From the NCBI GenBank assembly GCA_014706295.1, contig JACSVZ010000002.1, positions 129,837,431 through 129,901,430 on the forward strand: 64,000 bases of DNA. The letters run 5' to 3'. Source of the DNA: Lycocorax pyrrhopterus obiensis. Taxonomy: Eukaryota > Chordata > Aves > Passeriformes > Paradisaeidae. The position numbers and the translations under genes were made by a program. Every line of letters starts with the position of its first letter. Within the stretch, counting starts at the first letter, position 1. The notes below the pieces were generated by a model. It did no database searches and had not been told where the DNA came from. It was given only the letters and a program-made list of their open reading frames with translations. Positions 52,341 to 62,590 of the stretch are shown here, piece by piece.

Positions 52341-55300
52341 CCCCCTCACTCAGAATATAGTCCAGACCTTGCAGATTACGTGGAAGGGAGAATTGGCTCA
52401 CATATTAATTTCTTTAGAAGTCTCTTCTGTCATGTGTTGTCTGCATTAAAAACATGCGTGTTCAAAAGGTCTTTTGCTCCTATCTCTAAACAACATAGAG
52501 GTACGTGTTCACTAGAATTTCAACCACTGGTCATATGGTCACTGTTCAACACTCCTGATGTGATAGTAATACACTTACTAATTTCCCTTCTTTTGAGACC
52601 TTTGGAAAAGCAGTTTTCTTGCTATGGCTAATCGGCATGAAGAAAACACCTTTAAAATATATAATAGTAGTCCAGAGTCAAGAAATATGTTTTAATATCT
52701 AGTAAATTGTGTGTTTATGAAAAGTTGTATATAATGTCTTGGATTTAGGGGGAAGGGAAACACTGCAAAAACAAAATGCAGAACCATTGAGGGTGAATTA
52801 TTCATTCATTCATTATCACATTTGCTATTACTAGCCTAGATAATACCACCATCAATATTTCCCCTCAAGTATAGGAAAACTTCTCTGGTTTCAGTATGAT
52901 TCCAGGTTCCACAATGTTACTTCAGAAAAGAAATTTACTATAAATGTCATGTGAAATGAACTTTCATCTTGTAACACTCTATTGTATTTTGTATGTGCAT
53001 GTACTTTCTCATATCGAAAAACGTGCATCTCATTTTATATATAGGTTGTTGTTGATTTAAGTCTTTCATGATCTGAGGTAATATTCTGAAAACTAAAAGT
53101 TTAATAACTTGTGGGTCATTTAAGGGCAATTGAAATGTTACATTTTCTGGTTAGAATGCATACACATCATATCTGAAGATGTATAGCATATTATGAAGTT
53201 CTAAATATGAACAGTGCTTTATGAAGTGTTTCCTGGTTTTCTTCTCTGTTCCTCCATGGTGGTCAAGTTGTCAATAAATGGGCTCTTTGGTTGAATAAAC
53301 TGAGAGGAAATTGGAGCTGAATATTAGAGAGGCAGTAGAAAAGACTGAAATTGAATGATGGAGTATTCTTCCAGGAATGTGATAAAATTCCTGCATTTTT
53401 ACTATCTCAGGTTGCCAGTTTAGGTTGCCCTCTCCCCTCTGTCCTTACCATGATTATTCATTTTCCTGTCTTCCAGACAAAGTTACTCTGATTCAGCCTG
53501 AGATGGGCAGTGAGAGAGGAAAGGAACATCTTGAGGAGAGAAATGCTCTGTCTTTTGATTTGCTTGGTATCCAAAGTGATCCACCAAAGAAGACTGACCC
53601 CTCACACCTGTCAGCTGTGCCAGGGTCCAGATTCCACCCTGAAGTTTAAAAAATGGGAATGGGGAAGATGGGAGGGAAATTTTAGTTACAGCCAGGTCCT
53701 TAGGCTTTTGGAAACCATTATGTACATACCAGTGCAACTGATGACCAAGATGATCTGGAGAGCTAGCAAAGGAAGGTCTCCAGATGCTGTAATGGCAGCT
53801 ATGGTAAGGGTGGTGTGTTGGGATGTCAAGATAACCTGATGATGGAAACTCATAGGCATTTTCTAGTGCAACTTTTGTTTTTACATGAAAAGTCTGTTTA
53901 ACACCCACCCTTTGCCAGTCCAGTTCCTGTTCAATGTACCTTGAGCTTTTATTGTGCTTTGTCGTTCTTTCCAGAGGAACTCAGGTCTCTCATAGCCACT
54001 TTAAACAGCTGTTGCTGTTCTGCAACAGCTTGTATAACCTGGTTTTCTGTCCTGGTTTCGCTTCTCAGTGTCTCCTTGGGATAATTTGAAGATACTGTGT
54101 CCTTAGTACAAGAATCTGCTGTAGCTCAGGAGAGATCACTGTTGTGGCGATCTAGCACACTTTTTTAGATGTTCACATGTGTACTCATTTGTACTTTCAC
54201 TGGTGACATGCACAGAGCAAAGAACGTGTTACAACAACACCAGCTAATATCTGTTCCCAGGGAGCAGTTTATATCAATTTCTTCACCTCAAACCTATGCT
54301 GTTTTGATGATACTGGCAACAAGTCATGTTCTATTACACTTGAATTGGAGTCAAGCCTTTCTACAGAATCGTGGAAACTTTTTATCTGCAGCTTTCTCTT
54401 TACCTCATTTGACTTCTTTACTGTTTCTACTAACTTCTTTCCTTGTGTACTTATAAAGAAATTAAATATTAGTTGGCTATTTTTGAAAAACATGTTTATT
54501 GGAACATGAAGAATAACTGAATCAGTTGTGGAATAGGAAGTGTAAGGTTGGTTGTCAAATTGCAAAGTTTGTAGGCAAAGTCCTAGAAATATTTCAGTTC
54601 TGTGTCTATTTTCCTTATGTGTGACTCTGCTGCAATTATAATGGTGTAATTAGGATAGATTAGTATTGAATATCCTGCGGCTGGGAAGAGCACTAGTTAA
54701 TTACTAGAGAAAGATCTGCAACTACAGTCTGAGTTTTGTAAATGTAGGTAGTTTCAGAAAATGAGCATGCAACTTACATGTTTTGGGGATATAGGCATTG
54801 CAGAGGACCCATTTTTTGGAGTAGCTTTTTCCAAGAGGATGTTTGATACATATTTCAGTATGGCAGGAGTAGCAGCCTGCTAGCAGAGTCATTTTGTCTT
54901 TTTTTATTCTTAGTAACAGAACAAGTTAATTTGCATTTTATTTCATTTGTAGAATGCAAAATCGAGGTGAACACTGTTGCTTACTCTTGAAGATCAATCA
55001 AATAAATGTGCAAGTTTCATGCTTGTTCTGACCTTACCTTGCGATCGACATTTTTTAAAAGCCGTAATTAAAATGTCCTCACCTTTGAACAAATTGGTGA
55101 CTCACACTGCCTTTGGTCTGTCCCTGTCTTATGTGGTTAAAAACTGAACTGTCTGCCTGAAGACTTCAGTCTCTTGCAAAGAACATGATGGACATAAGAA
55201 ATGCTGGCCAGCATTCAAGCATGTTTTTTTCTTTCAACAGGTATGAAGCATCCAAGAATGGCTTGGAAAGTGAGTAGTGAACTGTGTAAGACATCAGTGG

Positions 55301-56832
55301 GAGGAGAAAAGTTCAGGGATAACTACAGATTCCTATCAGTTATTCTGAAATTGTTGTGTTATTAACACTAATATGTGGGAATAAAAATTGCTGAATGCAC
55401 TCAAATAGTAAAAAGTACAAACCAGATTTTTATGCAGTTATGTCTGATAACAAGGACTGGAGTGGATGCATTAGGAGAATCTTGTTCTTCATGTCTGTAT
55501 TTCTCTCTGTGCAATCTTGTCAGAAGTTTATTTAAAGGATAAAATAAGTTTCTTTTAACATTCAACTATTAAAATATGTAAGCAGGTACAGCCCTGATAA
55601 AATCTTAACTAAACATGCCTTTCAAGCTTATTAATTCAGGACATATAATCAGTTTTGTGTACTACTGTGATAACCATTGTGTTTAATTTTGAAAGTTAGA
55701 GACACAAAACTTAATAAAATTAGAATAGAAGCCTCTGAGAACAGTGCCTGAAGGAGAAATTAAATTCATTCCAACACAAGGAGATATGAAATGAAGTACA
55801 AATAGAACAGCAGTAATAATTCTAGTATGACACAAGGTTTCATTAAAAATCCAACAACCATTATTGCATTCAGTGTCAGGGTTGTGGAGACTGAATGTAG
55901 GGTCTTTTTGATACTTATCTTAGAGGACAGACATGTCTAATAGCAGTCAGTGGTGCTTGCCATCTGGTTAGCCAGTGCTATGTAGATGTCGGAGTTTTTG
56001 TGAACACATTCCTCTGTCGTGTGTGAAATTGGGGAGTGCAGGGATAGTTAAGTAAATAAGTTATTTCAGCTTGCAGCTGTAGGAAGTGAAACTAGAGGGA
56101 GGTGACATTGGCAATGAGACTCACAACCTTTCAGATAAAGGTCAGAGATTTAAGTCTAAGGTGAAGTGACAGGGAGTATTAGTTAGTACTGACAGATTTT
56201 GAATGGCCTAGGGACATAAATTTGATGTTGAGTCCAAGTAGACAGAAACCTACATCACACAAACCCATCTGTATAACCTGGATCTAGCTGGTGTTTTGGG
56301 TGTTTTTGTTTCTGATTTCCTCTCTGTAGCTGGACATGGGGGAAAAAAATTTACAAGCTCAAAAGGCTTCTCATGCTATGGAGGAGATGAATAAATTTGT
56401 GCCTCTGAAAATGTCAGAGATGATACCAACCTGCAGCCATTTTTTAGGCACCTGATAGAGAGAAGGGGAGACCATATACAAAGCACAGCTCAGTCTGATT
56501 CCAGGGTGTGACCATGAGGACAGCTCTCCTACTTTTTGGAGGAATGCTGTAATCACTCTACATATTCCTTCTAATGAATACTCAAATGTTTCATATAAGC
56601 TGAACCAATTACAAATGAGATAACTTCCACTTTCTGGTCCCCTATCTGTGGTAATCACACTGTGATTTTGGAAAAAGGCAGGACAAGGAACCTGTGTAAC
56701 TCCTCACATTCTCTTAGTGCAGTTGACTTGCTTTTCACATTTCTACAGGGTTTGTCCAGAGCTCTGAGTTATCCATCTGCTTTCTGTTCTGTGCAGGGAA
56801 AGCATTGGTTTGTGTCTGGCATGGAATGATCA

Positions 56833-57280
56833 AATCATAGAATCATTTAGGCTGGAAAAACTTTTAACATCATTGAGTCCAACTGTTAACCTGGGACTGC
56901 CAAGTCCACCACTGAACCATGTCCCTAGGCACCTCATCTACATGCCTTTTAAATACCTCTATGGATGCTGATTCCACCAGTTCCCTGGACAGCCTGTTTC
57001 AGTGCCTGACAACCCTTTTGGTGGATAAAATTTTCCTACTGTCCAATCTAAATCTCCCCTGGCACAAGGCGAGGCTGTTTCCTCTTGTCCTATTACTTAC
57101 TACTTGGGAGAAGAGGCCAACCCCCACCTGGCTACAGCCTCCTTTCAGGCAGTTGTAGAGAGTGATGATGTTCCCCCCGCCCCCCAGCCTACTTTTCTCC
57201 AGGCTAAACTACCCTAGTTCCCTCATAAGACTTGTGCTCCAGACCCTTCACCAGCTCTGTTGCTCTTCTCTGGACACGTC
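56833..57280 (-). mobile_element. CR1 LINE, 5'-truncated 3' end, antisense
   Basis: On the plus strand it opens with AATCATAGAATCATTTAGGC, the reverse complement of the CR1 3' terminus with its ATTCTATGAT tail. It then follows the CR1 order: CATTGAGTCCAACTGTTAAC, CCACTGAACCATGTCCCTAG, TTTTCTCCAGGCTAAACTAC, CATAAGACTTGTGCTCCAGA and TTGCTCTTCTCTGGACACGT. About 450 bp of the 3' end remain. The 5' side breaks off inside the element, as in most CR1 copies. It is diverged, without an intact reverse-transcriptase frame, and inserted antisense to CPQ. Confidence 0.95.
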
Positions 57281-58433
57281 TGTGCATGCATTAAAAGACA
57301 GTAACAGGTAGCAGACATACAAAGCCCAGGCAACTCATGCACTTGAAGTGTCTTTCAGCCTTGGAGTAGGCCAAACATCTTGGGGTGCGTATTGCCACTC
57401 TTTTTTCCTGCTTTGCCACATCTGTACTTTGCACCAGGTTTACTGAAGTCCCCTGCACTCCAAATGCATTCCAGAGCTTTTGTGTTACTGCTTCCAATAA
57501 AGCAAATTTCTTTTAACTTAGAGCAGAAATTCCACCCTGGAAATCATCCTGACAACAGTTGTCTCATCTGGTCTTTTGCAGACATTGTTTGAGTTTGAAA
57601 ATCAGCCTCTTCTCTATCTTGGTGAAAACTTGTGTCAAACATACTTTAAGTTTCACAAGAGTATATAAACAAAGAAATTAAGGACAGCTAAACATGTAGG
57701 GTGTGCTATTGCTTTGTATCAAAACTCTGGTTTTTTGAGATACACTAATGAGAATTGAGTAGGGAAATCTGCCCTTGTTACTTGCAAGTACTTAGCTGTG
57801 TCTTTGTGAATATGACTTTGGTAGGCACTAGAAATTGTGGACTGACTTCTTGTTTGTGTAAAGACATACAGTTCCAATAATTTCTACATAAGACAGGGGT
57901 TTCAAGTCTCTATTTATTAGTATTTTCCATGAAAGCTGTCATAAATATAAGAATAAAGCTTAATCTTCACTGTATCCCCACATAACAAACAGTTGCTTAG
58001 TCCCATTTTACTGACAAAGAGACCAATACAATAAAGTGAACTAATTTGAATGTGGAAATGAGAAATAATTGTTTTCTAAGTCCCCATTTAAGCCTCAATA
58101 GAAGTGCTGTTTTAATGATCAGAAACAAAAAGAAACTGAAGGGACTAGCATTGGTGAAAGAAGATTTGTAATTTGAAAATTATGTTGATATTTTGAAGAC
58201 ATATTTCATACAATATATAAAGCAATTATTTTATGGTCAATGTAAGATAAAATCTTTTTTTTTCATGTTGCAAGCCAAGTAATGTCCCGTTTCTGTGGAT
58301 TCTTGCATCAGTTCATAAAACTATTAGAAAAGAACTGCAAATTATTTAATAAAATGGATTTCATACCAACTTTAATCTTTACTATGATTTTGACTACCCT
58401 AAGAAGAAAATAGGTCTTTTGTCTTATGCTAGT

Positions 58434-58464
58434 AATAGTATATTGAAGCAATAGTATATTGAAG
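58434..58464. repeat. 16-bp tandem duplication
   Basis: AATAGTATATTGAAGC at 58434-58449 is followed by AATAGTATATTGAAG at 58450-58464, an exact direct duplication in AT-rich sequence. Confidence 0.85.
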
Positions 58465-58645
58465 ATTACAGTTGTATTTTATCTGTCTGGATCTTGAAGG
58501 ACATACTGGACTTCAGTAGAATTTCCAAGTTGTATTCTGCTTTTTGTATCTCTAATGAAATTTTCTGAGCCAAAAAAATGTGGATTACATGTAGATCCAG
58601 AAGAAAATGTGAATTATTCTTTCTGGAGTCAGTGTCATAATTACA

Positions 58646-58986
58646 GAAAAGAGACCTCTGGAGGTCATGTAGCCTGACCCTGTGCTCAAAACCATGTAAA
58701 CCTAGAGCAGGTTGTGTAGGGTTTGGGTCTTGAATATCTTCAAAGATGGAGACCCCACAGACTCTCTGGACAGCTGTTTCAAAGTTCTACAACTCTTGTA
58801 GAGGTTTTTCTTATTTTTAAGTGGAATTTCTTCTATTTCAGTTTCTGCCTGGTGCCTCTTGTTCTGTCAGTGGGCACGGCTGACAAGAGTCTGACTCCCT
58901 CTTCTTTACATCTGCCATCAAGTATTTATACACCTTGATGAGATCCTGAAGCCTTCTCTTCTCCAGTCCCAGCTCTCTGGCCCCTT
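58646..58986 (-). mobile_element. CR1 LINE (antisense), 3' portion, split by an LTR
   Basis: Plus-strand blocks match reverse-complement CR1 in order: GACCTCTGGAGGTCATGTAG, GGAGACCCCACAGACTCTCT, TGCCTGGTGCCTCTTGTTCT, CACCTTGATGAGATCCTGAA and CCTTCTCTTCTCCAGTCCCA. It stops at 58986 where an LTR begins, and the same CR1 resumes at 59583 with CTTCATCATG. Joined across the insertion without the duplicated CCTT, the CR1 order is uninterrupted. It is old and coding-dead. Confidence 0.9.
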
Positions 58987-59582
58987 TGTTGGAAATGATA
59001 CAATTTTAAATTTTTTTTAAAACTAACTTTAGTCAGGGATTTGTTCCTCTTTGCCCAGGGGGAAGGGTATTGAAGTTTCTTTTCAAAAGGCTCTGTTCCT
59101 TGGGTGAGGCCTGATGAGCTTAACATGTCAATGGACTGGGAGTTGCCAGAGGATGCACAAGAAATAAACGACCATTAACAAACATTACCCTCGAACATCA
59201 TCCCCTGGTGTGTTGGAGACTCCTGGTCTGGGAAAAGATCGATAAGAGAACCAAAGAATGAGGACCAAATTAGCATCGAAGGCGAAGGGATCTATAACCA
59301 ATAGGAAACCAAATACTAAGAACTGTGAATTTCGGGACCAATGAACATTGAACCAAGGAATTGCTTTGGGTTCATAGTATAAATATGTGAAAAATCTAGT
59401 AAAGAACCATGTGTGATGGAATGATTTTCACTGCACAACCCGGGCAGTGTGTGGATGAAATGATTTCTATTGCACATCCTGGCCAGAACAACATCCTGGC
59501 CAGAAAGAAGTAATGCCTTAAGTCTCTAACATTGAAAAGATGTTGTTGTAAAGTTTTTATTTTTCCCTCCGTTTCGGTGACA
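58987..59582 (+). mobile_element. Solo LTR inserted into a CR1, with 4-bp target duplication
   Basis: A 596-bp element starting TGTTGGAAATGA and ending TTTCGGTGACA, with the TG...CA ends of retroviral LTRs. It is flanked by a perfect 4-bp direct repeat, CCTT (58983-58986 and 59583-59586), and by the two halves of one CR1, which fixes both ends. Four bases is the duplication size usual for ERV1 (gammaretrovirus-like) elements. A TATA box lies at 59378-59385, giving sense orientation relative to CPQ. Downstream of it are two diverged GATGRAATGATTT units (from 59415 and 59454) and a 15-bp direct repeat (59474-59488, 59491-59505). There is no internal retroviral sequence. I did not recognise the family by name; an unclassified nonautonomous LTR is possible. 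Confidence 0.85.
59378..59385 (+). promoter_or_regulatory. TATA box of the nested LTR
   Basis: TATAAATA stands about 200 bp before the LTR 3' end, a usual place for the U3/R boundary. Unlike the LTR at 9472, whose TATA position is mutated, this one is intact, so promoter activity is possible but unproven. Confidence 0.6.
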
Positions 59583-60172
59583 CCTTCATCATGTCTGTGG
59601 TCCAGTATAGTCATGTCTTTCTTGTTCTGGGGAGCTCCAAGCTGGACACAGCACCCAAATGTGTCTCAAAAATGTGTAAGATGTGTCTCTCCAGTGCTGA
59701 GTGGTGAGGAAGGATCACCCTCCTTGACCTGCAGGCAGCACTCTGCCTGATGCAGCTTGGGTGCCATTGGCCTTGTTTACGGCACAGGCACACTGCTGGT
59801 TCATGGTCAACTAGCCGTCCACCAGGACCCTGAGCTCCTTCTCTGCCAAACTGCTTTGCAGCTGTCCCCAGCATGATCCTTGAAAACCAGCCAGCACTCC
59901 TGGACTCTTTTTTCTCTCCAGCTCTGTCTCCCATAGGATTCTTACAAACAGGTCCTTGAACAGGCTAAACACTACTTTCCCCAAGACCAGAGCTCACATC
60001 CTGCCATTTGCCTTACTCCTTCTCAGGATCCTGAGCTCCACCATCTTATGTTTACAGCAGACCTTCACATTCCCAATCAGTTCTTCCTGTTTTGTATGTA
60101 TGACGTCCAACAGAGTATCTCCCTCATGGATTCATTCCACTGTGGGTTCCTGCAGTTCTGGGAATGCCTGAA
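59583..60172 (-). mobile_element. CR1 LINE (antisense), continuation on the other side of the LTR
   Basis: Resumes the CR1 interrupted at 58986. Blocks in reverse-complement order include CAAGCTGGACACAGCACCCA, TCACCCTCCTTGACCTGCAG, ACTGCTGGTTCATGGTCAAC and CGTCCACCAGGACCCTGAGC, all CR1 open-frame-2 sequence. After about 59880 the match jumps to a more 5' part (AACAGGTCCTTGAACAGGCT, CCTGAGCTCCACCATCTTAT, ACCTTCACATTCCCAATCAG), so there is an internal deletion or a second fragment. It carries no intact reverse-transcriptase or endonuclease frame. Confidence 0.85.
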
Positions 60173-60373
60173 GTTAGTGCTGCATTGAGACATTTATTGT
60201 ACAGTTTAAGAGGGAAGCCACGTGTATGGGAAAGAGAAAATGTTACATGCAGATTAAAAAAAATAGTAATGAATAGTAAGAATCTCATAAAAAACTCTGT
60301 AACAAATAAGAGGATAATCCCAGCAAAATTCTGAGAAAACTTGTGCAGGTGCCAGGAATGTAGGATAAGCCGT

Positions 60374-60387
60374 AAAAAAAAAAAAAA
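60374..60387. repeat. (A)14 homopolymer
   Basis: Fourteen consecutive A residues about 200 bp beyond the CR1 block. No adjacent element makes this a retroposon tail, since CR1 elements do not end in poly-A. Confidence 0.8.
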
Positions 60388-60919
60388 GGGTTACAGTAAT
60401 CAAATGAAAGACTAATTGAGTGTTTTAGCATACTAGACAACAAAATCCTTTGGGCAGCAGTGGCAGAAACGGCAAGAACCTGACCTTTGTGAGGATTTGT
60501 GGAGTAAGAGGGAAGCATCGGAAAAGGCTCTGTCACAGGCTGTGAACACGGGCCTGTGAATTGTGAGAGGAGGAAGTTTTTGCCATCACAGCAGAAAGGC
60601 CTGGAGCCGCCATGCACTATAGAGTAACAAAGACAAGACGCATCACTAGTTCTGATAGGTCATTGTGACTGTACAAGTGGGACAGTTTTGGGAGAACTAC
60701 GTGATCAGCACTCCTTTTAGTATGTATAGTGGTGAGGGACAATGGTGTGATAGGATGCAAAAATTTCATTTCCATTGTGTTCATTTGGTGGTGATGAGTA
60801 ATAAAAGCATCTGGAGGTGTGGCTCACAAGGCAGGCTCACAGTATTTAAAATCCAGTTTAACTTTTGAATGTTGTAGTGATGGCCCAGCAGGGCACATTT
60901 TTAAAGCTTGTGTTACAAT

Positions 60920-61087
60920 GGGTATTAGAAAAAATGCTTTCCTAAGAGTAAACATTGAAACAGTTTGTCCAGAGAGGTTGTGGCTTTTCTATTATAAGAA
61001 ATTTCAGAACTTGACTGGACAAAATTCTAACTAATCAGATACAAGTTGATGCACAGAGGTCCCTTCCAACCTCAAGTATTCTCCAAT
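60920..61087 (+). mobile_element. CR1 LINE, 3'-end fragment, sense
   Basis: Contains GTTTGTCCAGAGAGGTTGTG, GACTGGACAAAATTCTAACT and GGTCCCTTCCAACCTCAAGT, the CR1 3' untranslated order. The normal middle block (GGGCAACCTGCT...GGTTGGACTAGATGA) is missing, so an internal deletion has occurred. It is in opposite orientation to the two CR1 elements just upstream and is a separate insertion. Confidence 0.85.
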
Positions 61088-62146
61088 GCCTGGTGTCTGG
61101 TACAGGGACATAAGTGTTAGTTTTTAAGCCTCCTTTCTTATAGTGTTCTGCTTTTATTACAGCCATGTAAGGATGTTTTGACTTGCTTCCATCAGCAGTC
61201 TTCTTGAGGGATTTGTAAAGTCTGTTTTCTTGAGGACATTTGAGAGATAGCTACTCAGGATGGCTTTCAGGACATTTTAGGTCATCAGAATGCTCTAAAG
61301 CAGTGCTAGCGAGGCATGGTTCTGACTTAATAAGGGGTCCTCTAGTGTTCTTTAAAGATAACAATATTTGTAATTTTTTTGGAGAAAAGTCTACTATTTT
61401 TACAGTTTTAGAAAAGGGAGCTTGCTAGTAATGCCTAGTATCACAGTGTACAAGTAGGCTTTGTAAACACTTCAGCGAAAGAAGTAGCACTGGACATTAT
61501 TTATTTTAGCTGAGATTAATTTTGATATCTGAAAAAAGAAATTTCAAAGATAAAACATTTGGGGATGTTGCTAGATCTGTAATAATGTGGGATCCTATAT
61601 AACCCTAAAATGAAAAATATATAAATACATATACTCTAGATTATAAAAATTATCTACTGTATGTGTAAAGGAAGTTTTCCTTTGGTAAGTGTAGAAAAAA
61701 GAAAGCTTCTCTCTTCACATCAGCTCAGATGCCATTTCAGCTTTCCTACAGGGGTATTGCAGAGATTCTTTGCTGATCTTTGAACTAGAAAAAAAGCAGC
61801 TACATCATCTTCTTTATGCAAGGGTAAGTGATATTTCAGTGACACCTAGTTTTGTTTAAAGGCAGTTACTGTTACGATTTTTCCTCTTAAAACCTCTAGA
61901 AGTGGGTTGAAATATGTAAACTAAATTCCTTATTTTCAAAATAAAATATTATGAAGAGTGGTATTATTTGTGAAATGTTATAGCTCAGGAAATAGGAAAT
62001 AAAAGATGCTGGAGAACTTAAATATGGAGATGCTAAGTCTTAAAATCCAGCATTTAATATGAAAATGGTAGTCATTTCAATATGACCTGAATTGACAGAC
62101 AGCCTGTTAAACCAATTACGCTTCTCTCAATTTCACATATTTAAAC

Positions 62147-62590
62147 CGCGTGGAAAGGCAAGATTTTGGTGGGGTTTTTCCATTCCAGCCGGGACAGGAC
62201 AGAGGGCGGCCCTCAGAGCCCAGGGCCCTGCTGGGCCGGGCCGGGCGCCCCTGCTCCCTCCTGCCCCCCCACTCCCAATGCCGCAGCACGGACCCTGGGT
62301 CGCTGGGAGGGGGAACTATGGAGCCGTCCGGCGCAGTTTTCTGAAGAAGCCGGCGGGAGCTTTAAGCCTACAGCCAGCACACTTCACGCCGAACTGAAGC
62401 GAATACCGTGCAGTGAGCGGCGCAGGGAGAGCAGGGGGCTCTCCTCACTGTGGACTCTGAACGGTAACAGCAACTTCAGAGGCAGAGAGAGAAGTAAAAA
62501 GCTGATCACGTGGGACGAAGCTCCAGAGCCTCTAAAGATGGCTTCAGAAGAGAGCAGAGGGCGGTGCCGCGCTTCCCGCGCGCAGCTTAA
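62147..62590. promoter_or_regulatory. CpG island, putative orphan promoter
   Basis: A sharply bounded GC- and CpG-rich segment in an otherwise CpG-poor window. It contains GGGCCGGGCCGGGCGCC, GCCGTCCGGCGC, GCCGGCGGGA, GAGCGGCGC and CTTCCCGCGCGCAG. Visible motifs are GC boxes (GGGCGG near 62204 and 62560), an E2F-like TTCCCGCG near 62574 and a CACGTG E-box at 62507-62512; a second CACGTG lies just outside at 62677-62682. No TATA box stands out. GT-containing donor-like sites follow it (GTAACA at 62464, GTAAAG at 62612), so a plus-strand first exon is possible, but no protein in it resembles anything I know. The open frames across it are expected from GC-rich sequence. It may drive an alternative CPQ transcript, a lncRNA or an unknown gene on either strand. 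Confidence 0.7.

Noticed and set aside
53483..53908. 141-codon minus frame overlapping plus frames of 74 and 109 codons
   Set aside because: No homology recognised and mutually overlapping frames; a locally purine-rich stretch explains the lack of stops.
54050..54100. TGTCCTGGTTTCGC resembling the start of the LTR found at 9472
   Set aside because: The match stops after about 14 bases and none of the later family blocks follow, so it is not supported as an LTR.
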